Below, piece after piece: positions 48,643 through 58,208 of a stretch of DNA of 64,000 nt (within the stretch, counting starts at the first letter, position 1; each line of letters begins with the position of its first letter). The position numbers were made by a program, and so were the translations under genes. The stretch spans positions 69,375 to 133,374 of the forward strand of contig CAJOHK010000001.1 of assembly GCA_905234285.1 (NCBI GenBank). Direction: 5' to 3'. This DNA comes from an uncultured Bacteroidales bacterium (lineage in GTDB: Bacteria; Bacteroidota; Bacteroidia; Bacteroidales; UBA932). The notes beneath the pieces are model-generated. The model was given only the letters and a program-made list of their open reading frames with translations. It was not told where the DNA came from and ran no database searches.

Positions 48643-49764
48643 TTATTCCCAAAATGAAGGTTTTTCCTGGGTGCCGCCAGCCACAATGCAATTGATGCAC
48701 CGCTCGTGACCCCAGCCGATGCCGCTGCCCTCGTCCCGGTTCACCGATTTTACGGGGCGGTATCCGCTCACATAATAAAGGGTTTCGTAGTCCTCCGGGG
48801 AAGGAAGTACCAGGGTGTTGTCATCGGGGTAAGTTTCTATCATGTACTCGGTCCTTATGGAGGCACGCATGCTGCTCATCTGGGCGGCCCGTACCATGCC
48901 CAGGACCTGAAGCTCCGGTTTTGACTCGCAGTGCATGTTGCCGGTGAGCTGGCCCGGTTCCGGCGAAAAGAGCGTGCCGCCTATCTCCGACAATTCTTGG
49001 AGATAATGGTCGTAGCGGTATACTTCTTCCGGCATGTTGTAGGCCTTTACAAGGATGTAATACCGCTTGTGATTCCGGTTATTGGTCCTGAGGAAGGACT
49101 GTACAACGCAATCTTTGGCCAGTGTGCCGTCGGTGGAACCATAGTTGACGAGCACGGCCCCTTGGGAATTGAAGTGTTTATAGCACCAGTAGGGCGGGTA
49201 GTTCTTAATAAGAAGGTTGTATTGCCAGGTATGGGGATCTATCTCGGCCTCGGGGATGTACTCGGCGTGGAACTCCCAGTCTTCCTCATACGCGAATCCC
49301 AGGTAGCCCGTGCCTTCGCTTCCGGCCTCTACGTCGGCCAGCACATAGACGTTTCTGTCGTCGGCCCGAAAATGCACGCTCTTGATGACAGGGGGGGCAA
49401 GAGGCTCCATCCAGTCGGAGTAGTATTGCAGGCCGTCCACCTCTATGGCTGCGCGGTATTTGCGCCCGCCGGGAGCTTCTTCCGTGGGGATGGATATGTT
49501 GCTGGCAAGGACCGAGGGGCTGCTACTCATGTAGGTGTTCCCTTCCTCGTCTTCAATCCAGGCCCGGCCATGGGGCTTCTGGTAACCGGGATCCTCGCCC
49601 AGCGGGGTTAAGTAGCTCAAGTTGATGCTGCTGGTACCCCCGATGATAATGCTCCCGTCTACAACCAGGAGTGTATTCACTGCGCTATCTATTTCCGGGT
49701 TGTAGGGATAGACGCAGGCCTGTGCCAAGAACAACAGCGTTATATAGCGTATAATCTTTTTCAT
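48643..49764 (-). CDS. DUF4249-like lipoprotein
   Basis: Lipobox LAQACVYPYNPEIDSAVNTLLVVDGSIIIGGTSSINLSY; next to TonB-dependent receptor. Confidence 0.7.
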   Translation of the reverse strand: MKKIIRYITLLFLAQACVYPYNPEIDSAVNTLLVVDGSIIIGGTSSINLSYLTPLGEDPGYQKPHGRAWIEDEEGNTYMSSSPSVLASNISIPTEEAPGGRKYRAAIEVDGLQYYSDWMEPLAPPVIKSVHFRADDRNVYVLADVEAGSEGTGYLGFAYEEDWEFHAEYIPEAEIDPHTWQYNLLIKNYPPYWCYKHFNSQGAVLVNYGSTDGTLAKDCVVQSFLRTNNRNHKRYYILVKAYNMPEEVYRYDHYLQELSEIGGTLFSPEPGQLTGNMHCESKPELQVLGMVRAAQMSSMRASIRTEYMIETYPDDNTLVLPSPEDYETLYYVSGYRPVKSVNRDEGSGIGWGHERCINCIVAGGTQEKPSFWE

Positions 49765-52700
49765 CTAAAACAGGATATTAAGGTTCACGTAAGGTACCTG
49801 CGAGGCAAAGATGGAGAGCATGTAGCCGTTCACCGTGCCGCTGGGGCTCGTTTGGAAGAATACAGAGTAGGGATTCTTGCGGCCGGTAACATTGTACACG
49901 CCAATGGTGAGTGAAACGTGGGCAAAGGCCTTGAGGTAGTGCCCGGGGTCTATGTTAAAGGCGGCATCTACGCGGAAGTAATCCGGGATGCGGTGCGTGT
50001 TACGCTCGCTGTAGGCCAGGCGGTAGGCTCCGCCGTAGTAATACCGGCCGATGGGAATGGTGACCGGACGGCCGGTGGAGTAATCGACGTTGACCGAGAA
50101 GGAGAAGCGGCGGGTGAAGGCGAAGTTGCCCACCAGCTTGAACTCGTGCGGCTTGTCGTAGGGGGCGTTGTACCAGGCTCCGCTGTTGATGGTACCCGAG
50201 GGGTCCTGCAGCAGGCTGCGGGAGAAGCTGTAGGAAACCCAGCCCGTGAGCCGTCCGGCGGGCTTTTTGAGCATGACTTCTACGCCGAATGCGCGGCCTT
50301 GTACCGGGAGCAATTCGTTAGAGAGATTGGGGTTCATGGTGAGCACGGCGCCCGGTTTGTAGTCCAGCCCGTTGCGGGACTGCTTGTAGTAGCCTTCTAC
50401 AGAGAAGTCCAGTCCTGCGCCCAGCAGGGTCCAGTACACGCCGCCGGCGCCCTGCCAGCCCGTGGTGGGGGCAATGTCGGGGTCGCTCAGTTTCCAGGTA
50501 TCCATGGGCGATACGCCAGAGGTGTTGGAGATGAGATGGATATACTGGCGCATGGTGTTGAATCCCAGCTTGAAGGAGAGGTTGTCCAGGGGAGAATACT
50601 TGCCCGACAGCCTGAATTCCGGTCCTGCGTAGAACTTTTTGTTGGCCAGCGCCAGGAAGGTGGAGACGCGCACCCCGCCGTCCAGCGACAGTTTATCGGT
50701 GATGTTCCAGAGGTCGGAGACATAGAGCGAAGGTTCCAGTGCCGTTTCCCGGTCCATGGAACGCGGTACAACCTGGGATTCTCCGTAGGGTGTCATGATG
50801 CCCGGATCCAGGAAATAGGCCGTGAAGTCCAGTCCATAGCCGAGTTTGTGCCTTCCAAGAGGACGTTCCCGCTTGGCTTTTAAGAAGCCCTGACGGATGA
50901 AGGTTTGCAGGTCGTAGGACCAACTTTCCAGGTTGTGTATGGCGATATTATTGGAATAATGGTCATAGCCGCCGCTGAGCTTGAAAGTGGAGCCGTCGTC
51001 GCCCTTGTACCGGTAGGTGGCCGAGGCGTTGATGTTGGTGTAGCGGAAGGTAGTGTCGCCGCTAAAGGAGAAGCGGTCGTTGGCAAAGTAGCCGAACAGC
51101 TCCAGGGAGTGGTGCTTGTCAAAGTGGTGGCTCAGGCCCAGGTTGGCATCACCGAATCCGGCACCGCCGTTGGCGTAGGCGCTGTTGGCCGGCAGAAGCT
51201 TGAGAATCCAGTCGCTGTAGGTGATGCGTCCGCCGGCAATAAAGCTGGTTTTTCCTTTGGCCAGCGGCCCTTCAATGTGCACGCGGCTGGTAAGGAGGCC
51301 GATTCCCACCGAGCCCTTGATCTTTTGCAGGTTGCCCTCTTTTGCTTTTACGCTCAGCACCGAGGATATGCGCCCGCCATATTCGGCCGGGATGGAGCTC
51401 TTGTACAGTTCTACGCTCTCTACCATGTCCGGGTTAAATGCCGAGAACATGCCAAAGAGGTGGCTGGGGTTGTAGATGGTGTTGTCGCCGAACATGATGA
51501 GGTTCTGGTCGGCCGAGCCGCCGCGCACGTTAAAGCCGCCGGAGGCCTCGCCCACGCTCTTTACGCCCGGCAGGGTGAGCACGGCCTTGATGATGTCACC
51601 CTCGCCAAAGGCCGAGGGGATTTTCCCCATGGTTTTCATGCTCACGTTTTCTACGCCCATGGCGGTGGTGCGGTGCTGCTGCATGCTCTCGGCCGAGATG
51701 ATGGAGCCCTTGAGGAGGGTGATTTTCTCGGTCATCACTATGTCCAGGGAGCCGTTGGATTCCAGTACCACCTTGAGCGCCAGGTCTTCTTTGGACTCGG
51801 CGTTGTAGTTTAGCATGTTCTCTCCCAGGGGGAGCGTAATGCTGTAATGGCCTTTAGCGTCGCTGCGTACGTAGGTGTGGGTGTTGTCGTCAAAGATAAC
51901 CACCCCGGGGAGCGGAGCTCCGCTCTCGGCCTCAAAAACGGTTCCAGAGATGCTTGCGCGCCCGTTTTGCGATTTCCCGCCATCCTGTCCGATGACGTAT
52001 AGTTTGTTTCGGAAAGTGGCGGTGAGGGCATTGTTCTGATAGGTTACCGTGGTGGTGTCGGTGGCCTTTCTTTCCTCAAAGTATCCCTCCGGCAGGCCGA
52101 TACCGCCGGCGCTGGCCGTGGAGGCAGGCAGGAGGCCGTCGGTGCTTTGACCCTCCAGGGGGTGCCACTGGTCCTTGCTCCAGTTCAGGGGACTCAACTG
52201 CGGGTTGTACACTTCCTTCATTCGTGACTGGGCCGCGCGGTTGCGGATACTGTGCACCTGGCCGTTCTCCAAGGTGTAATATCGTTCCTCCTTCACGAAA
52301 TAGGTTACCACGGCAGGGTTGTAGTTCCCGTCCAATTCCAGGATTTCTTTGGAGGTGGCTACGTTGCCGGTTTGGCTTCTGAACCGTTTGTACGTTTGCA
52401 GCAAGAGGGGTTTTTCCCCATCTCGGACTACTTCGAAATATCCTTCCGGGGCGCTGGAATAGCCCATATAACGCAGGTTCACGAAGCGTTTGCCGTCCAT
52501 GCCGAACCAGCTCACCTGGTCCCGGTACAGGATAATGCCGGCCGACATGGCATCGGGCCGCACCACCAGTTCCTGGGCATAGGCGTCCAGGTTCAGGAAT
52601 ATATGGTTGTAATACTTGCCGTTATACATCACTTCTCCCTCCTGGAATTTGCGTGTTTCCAGGAAGAAAGTGCCGTTGTATTTGAACGGATATTTGTTTT

Positions 52701-52827
52701 GCAGCCGGCCCCTGAAGAGGGTGGCCTGGCTGCCGGCGTCTTGTAAGTAACCGCTCAGCTCTTTGTCCTGCGCTCCTGCGGGTACTGCCACTAGGAGGGA
52801 AAGGGCCAAGGGAAGTAATCTTTTCAT
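49765..52827 (-). CDS. TonB-dependent receptor with carboxypeptidase-like regulatory domain
   Basis: ISGTVFEAESGAPLPGVVIFDDNTHTYVRSDAKGHYSITLP...LPGVKSVGEASGGFNVRGGSADQNLIMFGDNTIYNPSHLFGMFSAFNPDMVESVELYKSSIPAEYGGRISSVL. Confidence 0.9.
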   Translation of the reverse strand: MKRLLPLALSLLVAVPAGAQDKELSGYLQDAGSQATLFRGRLQNKYPFKYNGTFFLETRKFQEGEVMYNGKYYNHIFLNLDAYAQELVVRPDAMSAGIILYRDQVSWFGMDGKRFVNLRYMGYSSAPEGYFEVVRDGEKPLLLQTYKRFRSQTGNVATSKEILELDGNYNPAVVTYFVKEERYYTLENGQVHSIRNRAAQSRMKEVYNPQLSPLNWSKDQWHPLEGQSTDGLLPASTASAGGIGLPEGYFEERKATDTTTVTYQNNALTATFRNKLYVIGQDGGKSQNGRASISGTVFEAESGAPLPGVVIFDDNTHTYVRSDAKGHYSITLPLGENMLNYNAESKEDLALKVVLESNGSLDIVMTEKITLLKGSIISAESMQQHRTTAMGVENVSMKTMGKIPSAFGEGDIIKAVLTLPGVKSVGEASGGFNVRGGSADQNLIMFGDNTIYNPSHLFGMFSAFNPDMVESVELYKSSIPAEYGGRISSVLSVKAKEGNLQKIKGSVGIGLLTSRVHIEGPLAKGKTSFIAGGRITYSDWILKLLPANSAYANGGAGFGDANLGLSHHFDKHHSLELFGYFANDRFSFSGDTTFRYTNINASATYRYKGDDGSTFKLSGGYDHYSNNIAIHNLESWSYDLQTFIRQGFLKAKRERPLGRHKLGYGLDFTAYFLDPGIMTPYGESQVVPRSMDRETALEPSLYVSDLWNITDKLSLDGGVRVSTFLALANKKFYAGPEFRLSGKYSPLDNLSFKLGFNTMRQYIHLISNTSGVSPMDTWKLSDPDIAPTTGWQGAGGVYWTLLGAGLDFSVEGYYKQSRNGLDYKPGAVLTMNPNLSNELLPVQGRAFGVEVMLKKPAGRLTGWVSYSFSRSLLQDPSGTINSGAWYNAPYDKPHEFKLVGNFAFTRRFSFSVNVDYSTGRPVTIPIGRYYYGGAYRLAYSERNTHRIPDYFRVDAAFNIDPGHYLKAFAHVSLTIGVYNVTGRKNPYSVFFQTSPSGTVNGYMLSIFASQVPYVNLNILF

Positions 52828-52832
52828 TCCGT

Positions 52833-54017
52833 TTACCATAGGAAATTATTGAAGGGATAGCGCCCGGCGTGCAGCTCGGCTACTATCTTGTAGATATCGT
52901 TACGCAGTTTTTCGATGCCGATTTTCTCCTTGGCCGAGATAAAGATGCAGGGGGTCTTTTCCTCGGCAATCCAGCTGTGCTTGAGCTCGTCCAGGGTGCG
53001 GTTGATGGGCTGCTTGGGCGTGAGGGAGAACTCGTCGTAGGGCTCGTAGGTGTAGGCGTCCACCTTGTTGAAGACCACCAGTACGGGCTTACCGTCGGCC
53101 TTGATGTCGTGGAGGGTATTCTCCACAACGGTCATCTGCTCCTCAAAGTCGGGGTGCGAGATGTCTACCACGTGCAGCAGGACATCGGCCTCGCGTACCT
53201 CGTCCAGGGTGCTCTTGAAGGCCTCTACCAGCTGGGTGGGCAGCTTGCGGATGAACCCTACGGTGTCGCTCAGGAGGAAGGGGACGTTCTCGATGACCAC
53301 TTTGCGCACGGTGGTGTCCAGGGTGGCGAAGAGTTTGTTCTCGGCAAAGACGTCGCTCTTGGCCAGGAGGTTCATGAGGGTGCTTTTGCCAACGTTGGTG
53401 TAACCCACCAGGGCCAGGCGTACCAGACTGCCGCGGTTGCTGCGCTGCGTGGCCATTTGCCGGTCTACCTTTTTGAGGTCTTCCTTGAGCTTGGAGATGC
53501 GCTGCTTCACAATTCGGCGGTCTATCTCTATCTGGGTTTCACCCATACCGCCGCGGGTGCCCATGCCGCCCCGCTGTCGCTCCAGGTGGGTCCACATGCC
53601 GGCCAGGCGGGGGAGCATGTAGTTGTAGTGCGCCAGCTCCACCTGCATTTTGGCGTAGGCGGTTTTGGCCCGCTGGGCAAAGATTTCCAGGATGAGGCTG
53701 GTGCGGTCGATGACATCGGAGCAGTCGATGACTTTCTCGATGTTGCGCTGCTGCATGCCGGTGAGCTCGTCGTCAAAGATTACGTACTCTATCTCGTTCT
53801 CCTGGCAGTAGTCTTTGATTTCCTGCAGCTTGCCCGGGCCGATGTAGGTGGCTTTGTCGGGCCGGTCCATGCGCTGGGTGAACATTTTGTCGCCAACGGC
53901 ACCTGCGGTCTCGGCCAGAAACTGCAGCTCGTCCAGATATTCTTTTACTTTGCGCTCGCCGCCTTTTTCCAGGATCACACCCACAAAGACGGCTTTGTTG
54001 GTCTTGAATACACTCAT
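52833..54017 (-). CDS. hflX: Ribosome-associated GTPase HflX
   Basis: DDELTGMQQRNIEKV...DRTSLILEIFAQRAKTAYAKMQVELAHYNYMLPRLAGMWTHLERQRGGMGTRGGMGETQIEIDRR...LVGYTNVGKSTLMNLL. Confidence 0.97.
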   Translation of the reverse strand: MSVFKTNKAVFVGVILEKGGERKVKEYLDELQFLAETAGAVGDKMFTQRMDRPDKATYIGPGKLQEIKDYCQENEIEYVIFDDELTGMQQRNIEKVIDCSDVIDRTSLILEIFAQRAKTAYAKMQVELAHYNYMLPRLAGMWTHLERQRGGMGTRGGMGETQIEIDRRIVKQRISKLKEDLKKVDRQMATQRSNRGSLVRLALVGYTNVGKSTLMNLLAKSDVFAENKLFATLDTTVRKVVIENVPFLLSDTVGFIRKLPTQLVEAFKSTLDEVREADVLLHVVDISHPDFEEQMTVVENTLHDIKADGKPVLVVFNKVDAYTYEPYDEFSLTPKQPINRTLDELKHSWIAEEKTPCIFISAKEKIGIEKLRNDIYKIVAELHAGRYPFNNFLW

Positions 54018-54023
54018 AACTCG

Positions 54024-54044
54024 CGCAAATTTAGTAAATTTGCG
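54024..54044. promoter_or_regulatory. Palindromic divergent promoter element (hflX/ybeY)
   Basis: CGCAAATTTA-G-TAAATTTGCG perfect 21-bp palindrome; each arm contains a TAnnTTTG -7 element. Confidence 0.6.
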
Positions 54045-54058
54045 GCAAACTTTTGTAT

Positions 54059-54478
54059 ATGGTTTCTTATTTTACCGAGGATATTCGCTTTGAGTATAAG
54101 GAGAAGCGGCTTACTTCACGCTGGCTCAAGTTTGTGGCCGAGAGTGAGAACAAGCGCATCGGCGATATCGCCTTGATATTTTGTTCCGATAATTATATTC
54201 TTGATGTCAATATAAAATATCTGCAACACGATTATTATACAGATATTATTACCTTCGATTACTGTGAAGGCAACCGCATGTCGGGAGACCTGTTTATTTC
54301 CATAGATTCGGTGCGCGAGAATGCCTCTTTTTATGGGGTAGAGTTTGCCGATGAACTCAACCGCGTGATTGTTCATGGCCTGCTGCATTTGATGGGCTAT
54401 GACGACCATACCGAGGAGGATATTGCCGTGATGCGTGCCAAGGAAAACTATTATCTGTCCCAGCGACCCAATCTATGA
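54059..54478 (+). CDS. ybeY: rRNA maturation endoribonuclease YbeY
   Basis: DIALIFCSDNYILDVNIKYLQHDYYTDIITFDY...GDLFISIDSVRENA...RVIVHGLLHLMGYDDHTEED. Confidence 0.93.
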   Translation: MVSYFTEDIRFEYKEKRLTSRWLKFVAESENKRIGDIALIFCSDNYILDVNIKYLQHDYYTDIITFDYCEGNRMSGDLFISIDSVRENASFYGVEFADELNRVIVHGLLHLMGYDDHTEEDIAVMRAKENYYLSQRPNL

Positions 54479-56340
54479 ACCAGCATTTCGATGTGATTGT
54501 GATGGGCGGTGGACACGCCGGATGTGAAGCCGCCATGGCTGCGGCGGGTATGGGGTCGTCGGTTCTGCTGCTCACACCTGATCTGAATGGTCTTGCCAAG
54601 ATGAGCTGCAACCCGGCGGTTGGAGGAATTGCCAAAGGACAGATTGTCCGTGAGATTGACGCTCTGGGCGGATACTCGGCCCTGGTGACCGACGCTGCCA
54701 CGCTTCAGTTCCGCATGCTCAACCGTTCCAAGGGACCGGCCATGTGGAGTCCCCGAGCCCAGTGCGATAAACAGCTCTTTTCGGCAATATGGCTCTCTAA
54801 GCTTCTAAGTTGCTCTAAATTAAGCATTTACGCCGATTTTGCGGTAAATCTTCTCTTTGAGAATGCAAAAATTGTGGGCGTGTCCACCACTACCGGGGCA
54901 ATTTTCTACGCTAAAGCCTTTATTTTGACGGCTGGCACCTTCCTGAATGGCAAGATGTACATAGGTCAGCATACCTTCGAAGGTGGACGCATTGGAGAGA
55001 AAGCTTCTTATGGGATCTCCGATCAGTTGGCCGCTTTTGGTATTCCAACAGCCCGCATGAAGACGGGTACTCCGCCGCGAATCGATTTTAGGTCGGTGGA
55101 TACTTCACGGTTGCAGCCGCAGCCCGGTGACTCTGAGCCTGAGCGTTTCTCCTTCTTGGACGTTCCCTCTTCTGTCCAGCAGGAGGGTCAGCAGATGAAC
55201 TGTTATCTGCTGCATACCAACGAGAGGGTGCACGATATCTTACGTACCGGTTTTGACCGTTCACCTCTGTTTACCGGACGCATTCAAGGGAAGGGGCCTC
55301 GTTACTGCCCCAGCATTGAAGACAAGCTGCGTACCTTCCCCGAGAATGACGCGCATCAGCTATTCCTGGAGCCCGAGGGTAAGAATTCTCCCGAATATTA
55401 TCTTCAGGGCTTCTCGTCCTCTTTACCGCTTGAAGTCCAATTAGAAGCGGTTCATGCTATTGAGGGTCTGGAGAATGCCATCTTCTTTAAGCCGGCTTAT
55501 GCTGTAGAATATGACTACTTTGATCCTCAGTATCTGCACTATTCTTTGCGCTCCAAGGTGGTAGAGAATTTGTTCCTGGCGGGTCAGGTGAATGGTACAA
55601 CCGGCTATGAAGAAGCAGCCGCACAGGGGATTATGGCGGGTATGAATGCCCACTTGTTCCTTCAGGAGAAGGAGCCATTTGTGCTTCGCCGTGATCAGGC
55701 TTATATTGGCGTTTTGATCGATGACCTTATTAATAAAGGGGTAGATGAGCCCTATCGCATGTTCACTTCCCGGGCCGAATATCGCATTTTGTTGAGACAG
55801 GACAATGCCGATTTCCGTTTGACAGCTTTATCTCATGAGCTCGGATTGGCTTCGGATTCTCGTTACGCCGCCATGATGAAGAAGCAGGAACAAGTGCAGG
55901 AACTTACGGATATCTGCGAGCGCACCAAGATGCGCCAGGATGTGGTGAATGAGTATTTGACTTCTGTTGGCTCTACTCCCCTCTCTGAGTCTAAGCATTT
56001 GAAAGAGCTCGTTGCCAGACCAGAGCTTAATCTGTCGGATCTTTTGAATTTTGTTCCACGTGGAACATTTTCTTTTACTCCAGATGTCATAACAGCCGTT
56101 GAGGTTGTTATTAAGTATGCTGGTTACATCGAGAGAGAAAAGCTGCAAGCCGAGAAGAATAACCGACTCGAGTATATTCGTATCCCTGCCGGTTTTGACT
56201 TTGATCATTTACAGGCCTTATCCATTGAGTGTCGCCAAAAACTGAAAAGATATAAGCCCGAGACTATCGCTCAGGCTTCCAGAATCTCCGGTGTTTCTCC
56301 GGCCGATATTTCGGTGCTACTCGTCTACTTCGGGCGATAA
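54475..56340 (+). CDS. mnmG: tRNA uridine-5-carboxymethylaminomethyl modification enzyme MnmG/GidA
   Basis: FDVIVMGGGHAGCEAAMAAAGMGSSVLLLTPDLNGLAKMSCNPAVGGIAKGQIVREIDALGG. Confidence 0.98.
   Translation: MNQHFDVIVMGGGHAGCEAAMAAAGMGSSVLLLTPDLNGLAKMSCNPAVGGIAKGQIVREIDALGGYSALVTDAATLQFRMLNRSKGPAMWSPRAQCDKQLFSAIWLSKLLSCSKLSIYADFAVNLLFENAKIVGVSTTTGAIFYAKAFILTAGTFLNGKMYIGQHTFEGGRIGEKASYGISDQLAAFGIPTARMKTGTPPRIDFRSVDTSRLQPQPGDSEPERFSFLDVPSSVQQEGQQMNCYLLHTNERVHDILRTGFDRSPLFTGRIQGKGPRYCPSIEDKLRTFPENDAHQLFLEPEGKNSPEYYLQGFSSSLPLEVQLEAVHAIEGLENAIFFKPAYAVEYDYFDPQYLHYSLRSKVVENLFLAGQVNGTTGYEEAAAQGIMAGMNAHLFLQEKEPFVLRRDQAYIGVLIDDLINKGVDEPYRMFTSRAEYRILLRQDNADFRLTALSHELGLASDSRYAAMMKKQEQVQELTDICERTKMRQDVVNEYLTSVGSTPLSESKHLKELVARPELNLSDLLNFVPRGTFSFTPDVITAVEVVIKYAGYIEREKLQAEKNNRLEYIRIPAGFDFDHLQALSIECRQKLKRYKPETIAQASRISGVSPADISVLLVYFGR
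56052..56067. promoter_or_regulatory. parS-like site 1 (within mnmG)
   Basis: TGTTCCACGTGGAACA, perfect 16-bp palindrome, ParB/parS-type consensus. Confidence 0.8.
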
Positions 56341-56341
56341 T

Positions 56342-56357
56342 TGTTCCACGTGGAACG
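56342..56357. promoter_or_regulatory. parS-like site 2 (mnmG-ruvA intergenic)
   Basis: TGTTCCACGTGGAACG, 15/16 match to site 1. Confidence 0.75.
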
Positions 56358-56945
56358 TTAGAGTTTTTTAAGTGCAGCCTTAATAAGGTCTTCCACTTTT
56401 GCGCTGGGATGGTCTTTAAGTATACCAGGAAGGACCTTGGAGATGTTCGCCTTGGAGAAGCCCAGCATCACCAGCGCTGTGGTTGCTTCCTCAGTAATGG
56501 CAGAGTTGGGAGCCTGGAACAGGGCAGTCTCTGCGGCTCCCCCGCCCTTGACAATCTTGTCTTTGAGTTCGATAATCAATCGCTGGGCGCTCTTTAGCCC
56601 AATCCCTTTCACGCTCTTGATCCTATTCACGTCCTCGGCAAGAATGGCCTGGCGGATTTCTTCCGACGTTAGCGTAGACAACATCATGCGGGCCGAGGCT
56701 ACGCCAATGCCGGATACGCCGATGAGCAGGCGGAAGAGCTCTCGCTCGTCTTTGGTGGCAAAGCCAAAGTACTGTTCTTCGTCTTCCCGGATATAATGAT
56801 GGATGTAGGCTACCGCCTCCGTTTTGAGCTGGAATGCCTCGAAAGTTTGCAGCGATATAAGGATGTTGTAGCCAATGCCGCCGTTCTCCAGAATGAGCTG
56901 GGTGGGCGTTAATTCGATGATTTGTCCTTTAATATAGTCTATCAT
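56358..56945 (-). CDS. ruvA: Holliday junction DNA helicase RuvA
   Basis: MIDYIKGQIIELTPTQLILENGGIGYNILISL...LFRLLIGVSGIGVASARMMLS...VKGIGLKSAQRLIIELKDK. Confidence 0.95.
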   Translation of the reverse strand: MIDYIKGQIIELTPTQLILENGGIGYNILISLQTFEAFQLKTEAVAYIHHYIREDEEQYFGFATKDERELFRLLIGVSGIGVASARMMLSTLTSEEIRQAILAEDVNRIKSVKGIGLKSAQRLIIELKDKIVKGGGAAETALFQAPNSAITEEATTALVMLGFSKANISKVLPGILKDHPSAKVEDLIKAALKKL

Positions 56946-56948
56946 ACC

Positions 56949-56968
56949 ACAAATTTATGTAAATTTGT
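56949..56968. promoter_or_regulatory. Palindromic divergent promoter element (ruvA/sufS)
   Basis: ACAAATTTA-TG-TAAATTTGT; each arm contains TAAATTTG. Confidence 0.6.
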
Positions 56969-56987
56969 AAAATTATCCAAAAGACAA

Positions 56988-58208
56988 ATGAGTATAGACC
57001 AAATACGCGCTCAGTTCCCTATCCTGTCTACCAGAGTGTACGGGAAGCCCCTGGTTTATCTGGACAATGCGGCATCGGCCCAGCGTCCCCAGGCGGTGGT
57101 TAATGCGTATGATGAACTGGTCTTATCAAAGAATGCCAATATTCACCGGGCGGTTCATGCTTTGTCCGAGCAGGCTACTAAAGCCTATGAAGATGCGCGT
57201 GATGCCGTCAAGCTATTTTTGCATGCATCGGCCCGCGAGGAAATCATTTTTACCTCTGGAGCAACCGCCGCCATCAATCTGGTAGCTTTCTCTTTTGGCG
57301 AGGCTTTCGTTCATGAGGGGGACGAGATTATTGTGTCGGTGGCCGAGCATCACTCCAACATCGTGCCCTGGCAAATGCTGTGCGAGCGAAAAAAGGCCGT
57401 TCTTAAAGTCCTTGACATTCGCGAAAATGGTGAGCTGGCGGTCGAGTCCTTGGAAAATCTCATTTCTGAGCGCACCAAAATTATAGCTATCTCTCACATT
57501 TCCAATGTGTTAGGTCTTGTAAATCCTGTTCGGGAAATCGTTACAATTAGCCATAAACATGGCATACCCGTGGTGGTGGACGGGTCGCAGGGCGTGGTTC
57601 ATGAGCCAGTGGACGTTCAGGACCTGGACTGCGACTTTTACGCTTTCTCGGGACACAAGCTATATGCTGCCACTGGAACCGGCGTCCTTTACGGCAAACG
57701 CAAGTGGCTGGACGCCATGCCTCCATATATGGGCGGCGGCGAGATGATCCAGACAGTGAGCTTTGCCGGTACCACCTACGCTCCCCTGCCGGAAAAGTTT
57801 GAGGCCGGCACCCAAAACTTCAATGCGGTTCCTACGCTTGTGCCCGCTATCGACTTTGTAAACGCCTGTAGGCAGGATAACGAGGTGGCTGCCGAGCAGC
57901 AGGCTATTGTTGATTATGTATACGACGCGCTTACCAGCGACGAGCGCATTACTTTATATGGTGTTCCTCGTGGAACAAAGTTTCCGCTCTTCTCGTTTGC
58001 CGTGAAGGGGGTGCATCATGAGGATCTGGCGCTGATTATGGACAAAATGGGCATTGCGCTGCGTTCTGGCCAAATGTGCGCCGAGCCCCTGATGGACCGC
58101 CTGGGCGTAACGGGCCTGCTGCGAGCTTCTTTTGCACCGTATAACACGCTTGAGGAGGCCAAGTACTTTATTTCTTGCCTGAACAAGGCTATTGACATGT
58201 TGCTATGA
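56988..58208 (+). CDS. sufS: SufS-type cysteine desulfurase
   Basis: MSIDQIRAQFPILSTRVYGKPLVYLDNAASAQRPQAVV...VAEHHSNIVPWQML...FSGHKLYAATGTGVLYGK; ORF track start 56922 is upstream of likely start. Confidence 0.95.
   Translation: MSIDQIRAQFPILSTRVYGKPLVYLDNAASAQRPQAVVNAYDELVLSKNANIHRAVHALSEQATKAYEDARDAVKLFLHASAREEIIFTSGATAAINLVAFSFGEAFVHEGDEIIVSVAEHHSNIVPWQMLCERKKAVLKVLDIRENGELAVESLENLISERTKIIAISHISNVLGLVNPVREIVTISHKHGIPVVVDGSQGVVHEPVDVQDLDCDFYAFSGHKLYAATGTGVLYGKRKWLDAMPPYMGGGEMIQTVSFAGTTYAPLPEKFEAGTQNFNAVPTLVPAIDFVNACRQDNEVAAEQQAIVDYVYDALTSDERITLYGVPRGTKFPLFSFAVKGVHHEDLALIMDKMGIALRSGQMCAEPLMDRLGVTGLLRASFAPYNTLEEAKYFISCLNKAIDMLL
57962..57977. promoter_or_regulatory. parS-like site 3 (within sufS)
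   Basis: TGTTCCTCGTGGAACA, 15/16 match to site 1. Confidence 0.65.
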
